Shown: piece after piece, positions 9,065 through 17,835 of the stretch
How positions within the stretch are numbered: the stretch's first letter is position 1
Layout of the letters: every line of letters starts with the position of its first letter
Assembly: GCA_945787845.1 (NCBI GenBank)
Contig: CALZJH010000006.1
Location: forward strand, 124,001 to 188,000
Direction: 5' to 3'
DNA length: 64,000 bases
Origin: an uncultured Woeseiaceae bacterium
GTDB lineage: Bacteria; Pseudomonadota; Gammaproteobacteria; Steroidobacterales; Woeseiaceae
The notes under the pieces: generated by a model
Databases searched by the model: none
What the model saw: the letters and a program-made list of their open reading frames with translations, nothing else
Told to the model about the DNA's origin: nothing
Position numbers and translations under genes: made by a program

Positions 9065-10251
9065 CAGTCTCTCTGCAGTCCCTGGTACCACGTGGCGATG
9101 ATCTGCCGCTCCTCATCCGTCATCGACGTCAGATTGCCAATCGGCATGACGCGGGTTACCACCGTCTGCTGGTAGATTCTCTCCGCCTCGTTGACGATCT
9201 GCTCTTCCGTGTCGAACGCGATCCCGAGCGGCGCGACCGGGAAGGCGGGATGGACGGGCGCCTCGGAGTGGCAGGACGTGCAGCGCGCATTCATGACATT
9301 GCGCACCTGGCTGAACGACACCTCACCCCCGCTGGCCGCCTGCGGCCGCGGTGCAATGGCCACTGCGACCGCAACCAGAATCGCGACGGCGAGTGCGACC
9401 GGCAACAGCGACGCCTTGCCTTTGTGGCGCGCTACGAAGTAGATACGAATCAGCGCCCCCGCCAGCGATATCGCGATCAGGATCAGCCAGTTGTAATCGT
9501 GCCCATAAGCCATCGCGAAATGGTTGCTCGTCATGACGAACAGCACCGGCAGCGTGAAATAGGTGTTGTGTACCGAACGCTGCTTGCCACGCTCGCCGTG
9601 TATCGGGTCCGGCGCCTCGCCACGTTCAGCCGCAGCGACCATGCGCTTCTGCCCGGGAATAATGACGAAGAAGACGTTGGCCACCATGATCGTGCCGAGC
9701 ACGGCGCCGAAATGAAGGTATGCGCCGCGGCCGCTGAACAGCTCACACAAACCCCATGCCAGGGCCGCCGTCAGGAGGAGCAGGATGGCGCCAAATACGC
9801 GCGTGTCGCGGGCCAGCGGCGACTTGCACAGCCAGTCATAAACAAGCCAGCCGCCGACGATGAATGCGATAGCAATGCCTACAGCCTCGGGCGCGGAGAA
9901 GTCGGCCACGGACCGGTCGATCAGGTAAACCTCGGCGCCGTACCAGTACAGCAGTGCCGTGAGGAACATGCCGGACAGCCAGGTCGTGTACGCCTCCCAC
10001 TTGAACCAGTGCAGGCGCTCCGGCAATTGCGGCGGCGCCAGCTTGTACTTTTGCGCATGATAGAAGCCGCCGCCATGCACGGACCAGACCTCTCCCCCCA
10101 CGCCTTTGGCATCGTCGGCCGGGTCGCGCGGTGCCTCCAGGTGATTGTCCAGCCAGATGAAATAGAACGACGCGCCTATCCACGCGACACCGGCAATGAC
10201 GTGTAGCCATCGCACGAGGAGATTGAGCCAGTCGAGCAGGTACGCTTCCAC
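9064..10251 (-). CDS. puuD: Membrane-bound urate oxidase with C-terminal cytochrome c domain
   Basis: The 395-residue protein has about eight transmembrane segments over residues 1 to 300 with HVIAGVAWIGASFYFIWLD near the start, the pattern of PuuD urate hydroxylases. The C-terminal 90 residues form a cytochrome c domain with one haem site, CTSCH, and a candidate axial Met in TRVMPIGN. It oxidises urate to 5-hydroxyisourate and passes electrons to the respiratory chain, avoiding the hydrogen peroxide made by soluble uricase. The start is GTG 10251, one base after the xdhC stop. No soluble uricase or HpxO/HpyO-type gene is seen in the window, so PuuD is the urate-oxidising step here. Confidence 0.93.
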   Translation of the reverse strand: MEAYLLDWLNLLVRWLHVIAGVAWIGASFYFIWLDNHLEAPRDPADDAKGVGGEVWSVHGGGFYHAQKYKLAPPQLPERLHWFKWEAYTTWLSGMFLTALLYWYGAEVYLIDRSVADFSAPEAVGIAIAFIVGGWLVYDWLCKSPLARDTRVFGAILLLLTAALAWGLCELFSGRGAYLHFGAVLGTIMVANVFFVIIPGQKRMVAAAERGEAPDPIHGERGKQRSVHNTYFTLPVLFVMTSNHFAMAYGHDYNWLILIAISLAGALIRIYFVARHKGKASLLPVALAVAILVAVAVAIAPRPQAASGGEVSFSQVRNVMNARCTSCHSEAPVHPAFPVAPLGIAFDTEEQIVNEAERIYQQTVVTRVMPIGNLTSMTDEERQIIATWYQGLQRD

Positions 10252-10252
10252 G

Positions 10253-11296
10253 TCAGTGACCTATCGGATGGACGTTCTTGGGATACTTAGCGGCCGCGTT
10301 CACCGTGCGTTCCCTGATCCTGAGCAGCTCTGCAGCCGCCGCCACCGCGATTTCCGCGGGCTTCTTGCCGCTGATACCATTCACACCGATCGGGCACACC
10401 AGCGCATCGATGACGGACTGCGGCAGGCCCTGCTGCCGATACCGTTTCTCGAAACGGCGCCGCTTGGACACTGAGCCGATCAGCCCGCAATAGCGCGCGT
10501 CGCCGCGCCGCAGTATCCGATCGCAGATATCGAAGTCGAGGGCATGACTGTGGGTCATGACGAGGTAGTAACTGTCGGGCGGCAGCGCCGCGACTTCGAG
10601 CGCGGGCTCGGGCGCCTCGATCGCGCGCACATTGGCCGGAAGGGCACGAAAGATATTCCGGCGGCTGTCGACCCAGCGAATGTTGCAGTCGAGGCCCGAC
10701 ACGGTATTGACGACAGCGGCGCCCACATGCCCGGCGCCGAACACGGCAATATTGAAATCCGACATCACCACAGGTTCAAAAAGCTCCTGCACTTTGCGCC
10801 ACGCACCCGTGCTGTCCTCGAGAGTTGCGCGCGCAGCGGCGACCAGCGCATCGTCGGCGTCGGCCTCGTCGACGCCGAATACCCGATCGGCTGTAACGAC
10901 ACACTTGGCCGGCGATGACTGCGAAATGCGGGTGGCGATCACCGCAGGTTCGCGCTGACCGTGCAGCGCAGCCAGGTCACGCAGCCACGCCGGAAGGCCG
11001 CCTGCAACCGGTTCGAACAGGATCTCGACGACCCCACCGCAACACTGCCCCATCGACGAACCCAGCGGAAAGCTGCGCAGCGCGAGGCGATCTTCATTGA
11101 ACATACCGGCCGCGACCCGGGTGCTCTGGTACTCGAGCTGACCGCCCCCGATTGTCCCGATCGTCTCACTCGCCGTTACGATCATTTTCGCGCCGATCTC
11201 CCGAGGTGAAGAGCCGCGAACGCCCGCAACGGTGACGAGTACCGCCGGCTCACCGGCCGCACTGAGGTCGCTCAGTTCTTCGATCCACTCATTCAC
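10253..11296 (-). CDS. xdhC: XdhC-type molybdenum cofactor insertion/maturation protein
   Basis: The 347-residue protein is an XdhC/CoxI-family accessory factor, which binds and sulfurates Mo cofactor and loads it into xanthine dehydrogenase. The N-terminal XdhC domain has VTVAGVRGSSPREIGAKM, GTIGGGQLE and the SSMGQCCGG segment; the C-terminal Rossmann domain has FGAGHVGAA near the middle and the LIGSVSKRRRF segment near the end. The GTG start at 11296 overlaps the xdhB stop by 8 bases. Gene order xdhA-xdhB-xdhC is the standard bacterial one. Confidence 0.93.
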   Translation of the reverse strand: MNEWIEELSDLSAAGEPAVLVTVAGVRGSSPREIGAKMIVTASETIGTIGGGQLEYQSTRVAAGMFNEDRLALRSFPLGSSMGQCCGGVVEILFEPVAGGLPAWLRDLAALHGQREPAVIATRISQSSPAKCVVTADRVFGVDEADADDALVAAARATLEDSTGAWRKVQELFEPVVMSDFNIAVFGAGHVGAAVVNTVSGLDCNIRWVDSRRNIFRALPANVRAIEAPEPALEVAALPPDSYYLVMTHSHALDFDICDRILRRGDARYCGLIGSVSKRRRFEKRYRQQGLPQSVIDALVCPIGVNGISGKKPAEIAVAAAAELLRIRERTVNAAAKYPKNVHPIGH

Positions 11297-13571
11297 TGCC
11301 GGAACCTCGCAGCGAGCGCAAGACAGCCTCGGGCGTTGCCGGGGCCTGTAAATCGGGGCGTCCGTCGTGAGCAAGCGCGTCGCGAATGGCGAAGAACGCC
11401 GACAGCCCCAGCATCAGCGGCGGCTCGCCCACCGCTTTGGACCGATAGATGGTCTTCTCCCGATTCTTCGCGTTTTGCAGGAGTTCCACGCGAAAATCGG
11501 GAGCGAGGTCGGAGCAGGTCGGGATCTTGTAGGTCGACGGTGCGTGGGTACCAATCTCACCCTTGTCGTTCCACCACAGCTCTTCGGTTGTCAGCCAGCC
11601 AACACCCTGGATGTAGCCGCCCTCGACCTGTCCGAGGTCGACCGCAGGGTTCAGCGAGTCGCCGCAATCGTGCAGGATATCCGCGCGCAATACCCGGTTC
11701 TCACCGGTGAGCGTATCGACAACGACTTCGGTCACCGCCGCCCCGTAAGCGAAATAGTAGAAAGGACGACCACTGAACGTCGTGCGGTCATAGTTGATCT
11801 TCGGCGTACGGTAGTAGCCCGTCGCTGACAACGACACACGATTGGCCCACGCGAGCTGCACGAGCTCGGGAAAGTCCATGATCCGGTCGGCAATGTGCGC
11901 AACATCATTCCGGAAGTCGATTTCCGCTTCGGAAACACCGAAGTGGCGCGCCGCAAATGCCGTGATGCGTTTGCGAATTTTGGCGGCCGCCTTCTGCGCT
12001 GCCTTGCCGTTCATGTCGGAGCCGCTGGACGCCGCCGTCGCCGACGCATTGGGTACCTTGCTCGTATCAGCCGCCGTCGTACGCACGCGCTCGATGCTGA
12101 TGCCGAACTCGTCGGCCACAACCTGCGCGACCTTGATGTAGAGGCCCTGCCCCATCTCCGTGCCGCCGTGGTTAAGCTGCACGGTGCCATCCTTGTAGAC
12201 ATGTACAAGTGCGCCGGCCTGGTTTAGCAATGTCGATGTAAATGAAATACCGAACTTCACTGGCGTTATTGCGATGCCGCGTCTGAGTACCTTGCTGCGC
12301 GCATTGAATTCACGAATGCCTGCACGCCGCAGCTCGTAATCGCTGCTGGCAAGCAGCCGATCGAATAGCACATCGGCCATATTGTCTTCGACGACCTGCT
12401 GGTAATGCGTGACGTTGCGCTCGTCATGACCGTAGAAATTTTCGCGCCGCACCTCGGACGGATCCTTGCCGAGCGTCCTCGCTATGTCGTCCACGACGTA
12501 CTCAATGGCAAACATGCCTTGTGGCCCGCCGAATCCGCGAAACGCGGTGTTGGACACGGTGTTGGTCTTGCACCGATGCGACAGAATACGAACGTTCTCG
12601 AGAAAGTAGGCATTGTCGCAATGGAACATCGCGCGGTCGTTGACCGGACCGGACAGGTCCGCCGACATGCCGCAGCGGGCCGCGAACTCGAAGTCGACGC
12701 CCATGATGCGGCCGTTGTCGTCGAAGCCGACGTCATAGTCGATGATGAAATCATGGCGCTTGCCCGTCATGATCATGTCGTCGTCGCGATCGAGCCGCAG
12801 CTTGCACGGCCGGCCGGTCTTGTCGGCGGCGATCGCTGCAAGACATGCGATCAGCGCCGCCTGGCTTTCCTTGCCGCCGAATGCGCCACCCATGCGCCGG
12901 CAGATGACGACAATGTCCTTGGCTTCGCGCTGCGTTGCATGCGCGATGATTCCCTGCACCTCGTCGGGGTGCTGGGTCGAGCTGTAGACAAGTATGCCGC
13001 CGTCTTCCTGGGGTATCGCCATGGCGATATGGCCCTCAAGATAGAACTGGTCCTGGCCGCCGAGGCTTACGCGCCGTCGCAGACGATGCGGTGCTTCCTC
13101 GAGCCCTTCGTCGGGCCTGCCTCGCACCAGCGTTTCTGACGGCAGGACGAACGATTCTTTTGCCACCGCATCGAGCGGATCGAGAATCGCCTCCAGCTCC
13201 TCGTAGGTGACGTTCGCCTTGCGCGCAGCCTTGCGGGCTGCGTCAACGGAGGTCGCCGCCACGGCAAACAGCGGCTGGCCGACGTATTGCACAAGGCCGT
13301 CGGCGAACAGCGGATCGTCCTTGACGATCGAGCCGTAGTTGTTCTCGCCGGGTATATCCGCGGCCGTGCAAACCGCCACGACGCTGTCCGCGGCGAGCAC
13401 GGCATCAAGATCCACGTCCAGCACTTTGGCGTGAGCGACCGTGCTCATGCCGACCGCGAGATGCAGCAGGTCGCGGGGTTCCGGCAGGTCATCGGTGTAG
13501 GCCGCCGTGCCCGAGACGTGCAGGTGCGCGCTGTCGTGGGGCAGCGCCTTGCCCACAGCCCTAGCGACCAT
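11289..13571 (-). CDS. xdhB: Xanthine dehydrogenase, molybdopterin-binding subunit
   Basis: About 760 residues form the large subunit that hydroxylates hypoxanthine and xanthine to urate at the Mo centre. The start is taken at ATG 13571, an 11-base overlap with xdhA; the conserved start of the fold is VGKALPHDSAHLHVSG. Cofactor-binding and active-site segments include GGAFGGKE, AFRGFGGPQG, LNHGGTEMGQGLY and the C-terminal KAVGEPPLMLG with the catalytic Glu. The reading frame continues far upstream within xdhA, but that part has no similarity to the family. Confidence 0.95.
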   Translation of the reverse strand: MVARAVGKALPHDSAHLHVSGTAAYTDDLPEPRDLLHLAVGMSTVAHAKVLDVDLDAVLAADSVVAVCTAADIPGENNYGSIVKDDPLFADGLVQYVGQPLFAVAATSVDAARKAARKANVTYEELEAILDPLDAVAKESFVLPSETLVRGRPDEGLEEAPHRLRRRVSLGGQDQFYLEGHIAMAIPQEDGGILVYSSTQHPDEVQGIIAHATQREAKDIVVICRRMGGAFGGKESQAALIACLAAIAADKTGRPCKLRLDRDDDMIMTGKRHDFIIDYDVGFDDNGRIMGVDFEFAARCGMSADLSGPVNDRAMFHCDNAYFLENVRILSHRCKTNTVSNTAFRGFGGPQGMFAIEYVVDDIARTLGKDPSEVRRENFYGHDERNVTHYQQVVEDNMADVLFDRLLASSDYELRRAGIREFNARSKVLRRGIAITPVKFGISFTSTLLNQAGALVHVYKDGTVQLNHGGTEMGQGLYIKVAQVVADEFGISIERVRTTAADTSKVPNASATAASSGSDMNGKAAQKAAAKIRKRITAFAARHFGVSEAEIDFRNDVAHIADRIMDFPELVQLAWANRVSLSATGYYRTPKINYDRTTFSGRPFYYFAYGAAVTEVVVDTLTGENRVLRADILHDCGDSLNPAVDLGQVEGGYIQGVGWLTTEELWWNDKGEIGTHAPSTYKIPTCSDLAPDFRVELLQNAKNREKTIYRSKAVGEPPLMLGLSAFFAIRDALAHDGRPDLQAPATPEAVLRSLRGSGSE

Positions 13572-15009
13572 AGGTGTACACCGTTTCGTCGAGCTCGCCG
13601 CGCGCTTCGAACCAGAATCGCCGCAGCAGGTTCTGGACAGCAACGAGACGAATATCCGCCGATGCGCGCATGTCGCTGATCGGCGTGAAGTCCTCTGCCA
13701 GTGCCGCACAGGCCCTGTCGATGGTTTCTTCTGACCAGGCCGCACCGTTGATTGCTTTCTCGCACTCTGCGGCGCGACGTATTGTCGCCGCAACACCGCC
13801 ACACGCCATGCGGAAGCGGGTCACCGTATCCCCGTCAAGTTCCAGGCTGTATGCCGTGCAGACAGCGGAAATGTCCTGGTCGAAACGCTTCGACCATTTG
13901 TGACTGGCTACGAGCACGCCGTCGTGCGCCATCGGTACCCGTATGCGTGCGACAAACTCCCCGGGCTGCAAATCGTTAACCTGGTAATCGTGATAAAAGC
14001 CGCCGAGGTCGAGCTCTCGCTCCTCGTCACCCTGTCGCAGGACAAGACTGGCGCCCAGCACCATCAGCGCGGGCATCGAATCGCCGATCGGCGAACCGTT
14101 GGCGATATTGCCGCCGAGTGTGCCCGCGTTGCGGATGGGTGGCGATGCGAAACGTCGAAACAGCTCGGTCAACCCGGGATACTGTTCGATGATCGCTGGT
14201 ATCGCCTGCGTCAGCGACACGGCACCGCCTATCTCGAGGTGACTGTCGGAGGTCCGCATATCGAGCAGCTCCGCGACGCGACCCGTGTAAATGATCGTTT
14301 CAAGCTCGCGATGCTGCTTGGTCACCCACAGACCGATGTCGGTGCCACCCGCGAGAATTGTAGCGTCCGGATGCTGCGCGTAGATTCGAGCAAACGACGC
14401 CACGTCCACAGGCGCAAAGAAATGCCTTCCCTCAGCTTCCAACTCGAGGTCAGCATCGCGCCGCACACGAGCCAGCGCATCGAGATGCTCGCGCGCGTCC
14501 CAGCTGTCCGCCTGCGCGTGCATCGACTGTGCTGCAGCAATAATCGGCCGGTACCCGGTGCAGCGACACAGGTTGCCCGATAGCGCGTCGTCGATTTCCT
14601 GGCGCGATGGATTCGGTGTCGACCGGTAAAGGGCATACAGCGACATGACGAAGCCCGGCGTGCAAAAACCGCACTGGGAACCATGCTGGTCCACCATGGC
14701 CTGCTGTACGGGGTGCAGCCCGCCGTCTTTGCCACGCAGACCTTCGACCGTGATCAGTTCCTTACCGTCGATCGTCGGCAGGAACTGGATGCAGGAGTTG
14801 ATCGTCTTCAACTCGACGTCCGTGCCGCTGTGATCAACCTCCACGAGGACGACAGTGCAGGCGCCGCAGTCACCCTCCGCGCACCCTTCCTTGGTCCCGG
14901 TAAGATGCAGGTCTTCGCGCAGGAATTGCAGGACCGTTCGCGTCGGGTCAACGACATCGGTCTCTACGACCTCGCCGTTCAGGATGAAGCGAATGGCGTT
15001 CGTGGACAT
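13561..15009 (-). CDS. xdhA: Xanthine dehydrogenase, iron-sulfur/FAD subunit
   Basis: The 482-residue small subunit carries electrons from the Mo subunit to NAD+. Residues 1 to 165 contain two [2Fe-2S] clusters: GCAEGDCGACTV for the plant-type site and QCGFCTPG with LCRCTGYRPI for the second. Residues from about 190 hold the FAD domain with ILAGGTDIGLWVT, NAGTLGGNIANGSPIGD and a C-terminal CO-dehydrogenase-flavoprotein-like part. The ATG at 15009 lies 5 bases after the uraH stop. Together with xdhB it gives the two-subunit bacterial XDH. Confidence 0.95.
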   Translation of the reverse strand: MSTNAIRFILNGEVVETDVVDPTRTVLQFLREDLHLTGTKEGCAEGDCGACTVVLVEVDHSGTDVELKTINSCIQFLPTIDGKELITVEGLRGKDGGLHPVQQAMVDQHGSQCGFCTPGFVMSLYALYRSTPNPSRQEIDDALSGNLCRCTGYRPIIAAAQSMHAQADSWDAREHLDALARVRRDADLELEAEGRHFFAPVDVASFARIYAQHPDATILAGGTDIGLWVTKQHRELETIIYTGRVAELLDMRTSDSHLEIGGAVSLTQAIPAIIEQYPGLTELFRRFASPPIRNAGTLGGNIANGSPIGDSMPALMVLGASLVLRQGDEERELDLGGFYHDYQVNDLQPGEFVARIRVPMAHDGVLVASHKWSKRFDQDISAVCTAYSLELDGDTVTRFRMACGGVAATIRRAAECEKAINGAAWSEETIDRACAALAEDFTPISDMRASADIRLVAVQNLLRRFWFEARGELDETVYTYGR

Positions 15010-15014
15010 ACCCG

Positions 15015-15362
15015 TCAGCTGCCCCGGTAGGTCGAGTAGGACCAGGGGGATACCAGCAACGGCACATGGTAGTTCTCGTCACCATTCACAGAGAATCGGA
15101 TAAGCACGGTGTCGAGAAAAGCCGGCGTGGCCAGCTGCACGCCGCGCCCGCGAAAATAGGCTCCGACATCGAACTCAAGCTCATAAGTCCCCGTCACCAT
15201 CAGCTCGTCGTCGAGTAGTGGACGCGCCGTCCTGCCGTCCTCGTTGGTCGTGGCGCTGGCCACCAGTTCGCGCGCGTCGCCGATCGCGAACAAACGAATG
15301 TCGACGCTCTGTGCCGGACCGCCGTGCGATGTGTCGAGAATGTGTGTTGTCAGCCTTCCCAT
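15015..15362 (-). CDS. uraH: 5-hydroxyisourate hydrolase (transthyretin-like)
   Basis: The 115-residue protein hydrolyses 5-hydroxyisourate, the PuuD product, to OHCU. It starts at ATG 15362 with GRLTTHILDTSHGGPA, the conserved LTTHVLD-like element, and ends with the family signature YRGS; YHVPLLVSPWSYSTYRGS covers the C-terminal active-site strand. It is the first gene of the operon that runs to 371. A perfect TATAAT lies 36 bases upstream. Confidence 0.94.
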   Translation of the reverse strand: MGRLTTHILDTSHGGPAQSVDIRLFAIGDARELVASATTNEDGRTARPLLDDELMVTGTYELEFDVGAYFRGRGVQLATPAFLDTVLIRFSVNGDENYHVPLLVSPWSYSTYRGS

Positions 15363-15397
15363 CCTGCCCTCTTGCCACGTGTACCCGCAGGCCATTG

Positions 15398-15403
15398 ATT
15401 ATA
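15398..15403 (-). promoter_or_regulatory. Candidate -10 element of the purine-catabolism operon
   Basis: On the minus strand a perfect TATAAT sits about 36 bases before the uraH ATG, in a 116-base divergent gap (15363-15478) between uraH and the RidA-like gene. No good -35 hexamer lies at 16 to 18 bases, so the promoter may need an activator or a different sigma factor. The rest of the gap holds only the ribosome site of the RidA-like gene (AGGAGGGC near 15463). Confidence 0.45.
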
Positions 15404-15478
15404 CGCCGGGGATGCGACTGCGTGCTTGCCCAACGTGTGGTAGTTTGAGCGGCAACAAGAACAGGAGGGCGCTCAAGC

Positions 15479-15937
15479 ATGCAGATGAATCGCTTTTTCC
15501 TTTTGTTGCCGCTGTTCCTGCTGAGCGGCTGCGAAGTCCATGTCGACCACCAGGAAGCCGACGTCGAATACCTGCAGATGCCCGGCATGGAGGACCTTGA
15601 CCTGCCGTTTTCATCCGCGGTGCGCGTCGACAACACGCTGTACCTGTCGGGCAACCTCGGCAATATCCCGGGAACGCTGGAGCTGGCCGAGGGCGGTATC
15701 GAGGGTGAAACGCGTCAGACGATGGACAACATCAAGACGGTGCTGGAGCAGTTCGGCTCGTCCATGAACGACGTCGTCAAATGCACGGTCTTTCTCGCCG
15801 ACATGGCGGAATGGGGCGCGATGAACAGCGTTTACAAGACCTATTTTGAAAACCCGCCCGCGCGCAGCGCCCTCGGCGCGAGCGGATTGGCGCTTGGTGC
15901 CCGCGTCGAAATCGAATGCATCGCCGTCGTGCAGTAG
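15479..15937 (+). CDS. RidA/YjgF-family protein with lipoprotein signal
   Basis: The 152-residue protein combines a lipoprotein signal peptide (LFLLSGC, Cys about residue 18) with a complete RidA domain. The RidA hallmarks are visible: GNLGNIPGT near residue 60, TRQTMDNIKTVL, VVKCTVFLADM and the PARSAL segment with the Arg that binds the imine substrate carboxylate, followed by GARVEIECIAVV. RidA proteins deaminate reactive enamines and imines in the cytoplasm; an exported, membrane-anchored copy is unusual. It is divergent from the urate operon and its promoter region is shared with it, so a role in detoxifying an unstable purine or pyrimidine intermediate in the periplasm is possible but inferred. 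AGGAGGGC precedes the start. Confidence 0.85.
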   Translation: MQMNRFFLLLPLFLLSGCEVHVDHQEADVEYLQMPGMEDLDLPFSSAVRVDNTLYLSGNLGNIPGTLELAEGGIEGETRQTMDNIKTVLEQFGSSMNDVVKCTVFLADMAEWGAMNSVYKTYFENPPARSALGASGLALGARVEIECIAVVQ

Positions 15938-15942
15938 CCGGT

Positions 15943-17751
15943 CTATTCTGCGAGTAACTGGTCTCGCCGCAGCGCGAGGAATTTGAGGCGTCGTTTGTCG
16001 AGCACGTCGGAGAGCTGCTCAGCAAGCACGCTATCGGTGAGCTCCGCCAGGGCCTCGCGCCAGCCGTCGCTGACCTTCACGGGCGCAGCGACCAGGTGCG
16101 GTGGCCGGCCTCTTGCCGCCTTGAATGCCCCCTCGTGCTCGATCAGGATCAGGTTCCACCTCGACGGCAGGTAGCGCATGCGGTGCAAACTGCGCCCCTC
16201 GTTATAGATCAGGGCGTCAAAGACGTACATCGCCTCCCACTGCCACGGCAACGCGCAGGGCGCGCTACCCCCGCGGCCGGAGGACGAGCGCTCCGCTTCG
16301 TCCTTGCTTTTTTCAGGAAAGAACTGCAGTGATCCCTCGGTGCCGTCCACTTCACGCAACGCCGTAACCGGCACCATGTCGAGACCGAGCAGGCGGTCGA
16401 GTCGATACGCCGCAACGTCCGGGTAAAAGCCCTTGCCACGCCGCTTGTTGAAGGTCGCCGTGACCGTGCGTGTGTCGTCAGAGACCTCGACGATTGTTCG
16501 CCCGGTCGCCCGGTCCCTGGATTTCGAGACGATGTCGCCCGTCTCGAGCAGCCGCTGCAGCGCTTCGGCCGACAGTGATCCGGCCCGTCGACCTACGCCG
16601 CGCGGGTGCGCCATCGGCGCATAGGCGTCCGCGCCGGATTGGCTGAACACGCGCAGCTCTCCACCTTCCATAACCAGCGCGCTGCCGCTGCCTTTGTAGT
16701 AGAAGTTGAGCATCCCGGTATCGACCTCAACGATGCGGCCGTCGAAGCGCTGCAGGACTTTCCGGGTGGGTGTCGGCGTGTGGCCGACAACGACCCGATC
16801 GGCACCAATCGCCTTGAGTGAAGCCTGTAGCCGATGCGCCTCGACGATCTCGCTGCACGCAACATTGCCGCGATACCAGAGCGGTCCGTCGGAGTGCAGG
16901 ACGCTGGCGTCCGACAGCCTCGTGACGGCGGCCAGCGCGTCGAGAACGTCCCGCGGAGCGTCCAGTGGCGGCATGTAGTTATTGACAATGCTCTCATGGT
17001 CGTAAAACGCGTCGGTCGGCAACAGCACCTCGGCTTCCGTCAGCGTCGCTACTGCCTCGACGTAGTCGATCAGGTCCTGCCTGAGGTCACGATTAATACC
17101 TTCAAGCCCGATATCCGCGACTTCCGGCGGCAGTCCACCGTGCACGAATGCCGTTCCATTAATAACCGCAACGACGTTTTTCTGCAGCAGCCACTTTCCG
17201 TACCCTCCTTGTGGACCGAACGCTTCTCGCAATGCAAAAAAGCCGGCGGGAAATTCGCTGTCGAAGCGGTCCCGCTGACTGGCACGGTTGCCGCCGTCCC
17301 GTCGGGCCCAGATACGAAACCAGCGATTTCTCTGGTCCCGCGTTTCGTCATCGGCAAACGCCGCGTATTCGGCTTTGCTGACGTAGCGGAGGTCACCAAT
17401 CATGTTCATCGATTCGTGATTGCCGATCAGCACGTGGACCTTGCCGCCCGCCATGGCGGCTTCATCCTCGAGACGCATCAGGAGATCCAGCGCATCGCGT
17501 GAGCGCGGTCCCCGGTCCAGCAGATCACCCACTATCACCAGGTGCGCCTCGCCGCCCGCCCACTCCGAGTCGTCATTGAGGATGCCGACGTTGCCGAGCG
17601 TCTCGACCATCGCCTCGTACGCGCCATGCACATCGGCGATGGCAACGACGCGTTCGACACCGTCTGCGCGCCAGTCCTCGGCGTGCGTCAAGCTTGCGCA
17701 TGCGAGCAAAACGGTAATGGTGATCAGCGACGATAAGCGCGTGGCTTGCAA
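15943..17751 (-). CDS. Exported calcineurin-like metallophosphatase fused to a degenerate kinase-like domain
   Basis: The 602-residue protein begins with a signal peptide (SSLITITVLLACASLTHA). Residues 34 to 375 carry all metallophosphatase motifs in order: ADVHG near 39, GDLLDRG near 75, GNHE near 110, FVHGG near 202 and GHTPTP near 323; this resembles Shewanella-like protein phosphatases. Residues about 405 to 600 are a separate domain that looks like the small atypical kinase fold seen in FAM20C/HipA-like proteins (VAAYRLDRLLGL, FDALIYNEGR, LILIEHEGAF). The usual catalytic and metal Asp residues of that fold appear replaced (NEGR for NxDR, IEH for IDH), so it may be inactive. The start is TTG at 17751, chosen because no ATG gives the signal peptide; moderate certainty. 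Confidence 0.78.
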   Translation of the reverse strand: MQATRLSSLITITVLLACASLTHAEDWRADGVERVVAIADVHGAYEAMVETLGNVGILNDDSEWAGGEAHLVIVGDLLDRGPRSRDALDLLMRLEDEAAMAGGKVHVLIGNHESMNMIGDLRYVSKAEYAAFADDETRDQRNRWFRIWARRDGGNRASQRDRFDSEFPAGFFALREAFGPQGGYGKWLLQKNVVAVINGTAFVHGGLPPEVADIGLEGINRDLRQDLIDYVEAVATLTEAEVLLPTDAFYDHESIVNNYMPPLDAPRDVLDALAAVTRLSDASVLHSDGPLWYRGNVACSEIVEAHRLQASLKAIGADRVVVGHTPTPTRKVLQRFDGRIVEVDTGMLNFYYKGSGSALVMEGGELRVFSQSGADAYAPMAHPRGVGRRAGSLSAEALQRLLETGDIVSKSRDRATGRTIVEVSDDTRTVTATFNKRRGKGFYPDVAAYRLDRLLGLDMVPVTALREVDGTEGSLQFFPEKSKDEAERSSSGRGGSAPCALPWQWEAMYVFDALIYNEGRSLHRMRYLPSRWNLILIEHEGAFKAARGRPPHLVAAPVKVSDGWREALAELTDSVLAEQLSDVLDKRRLKFLALRRDQLLAE

Positions 17752-17835
17752 GCTATGTAACCCCTGTCGGCGAGATGGTCAGTGTAGTAGCTATGCTAGA
17801 CTTTGACTACCTGGGCAGTCGACAGATCAACAACA

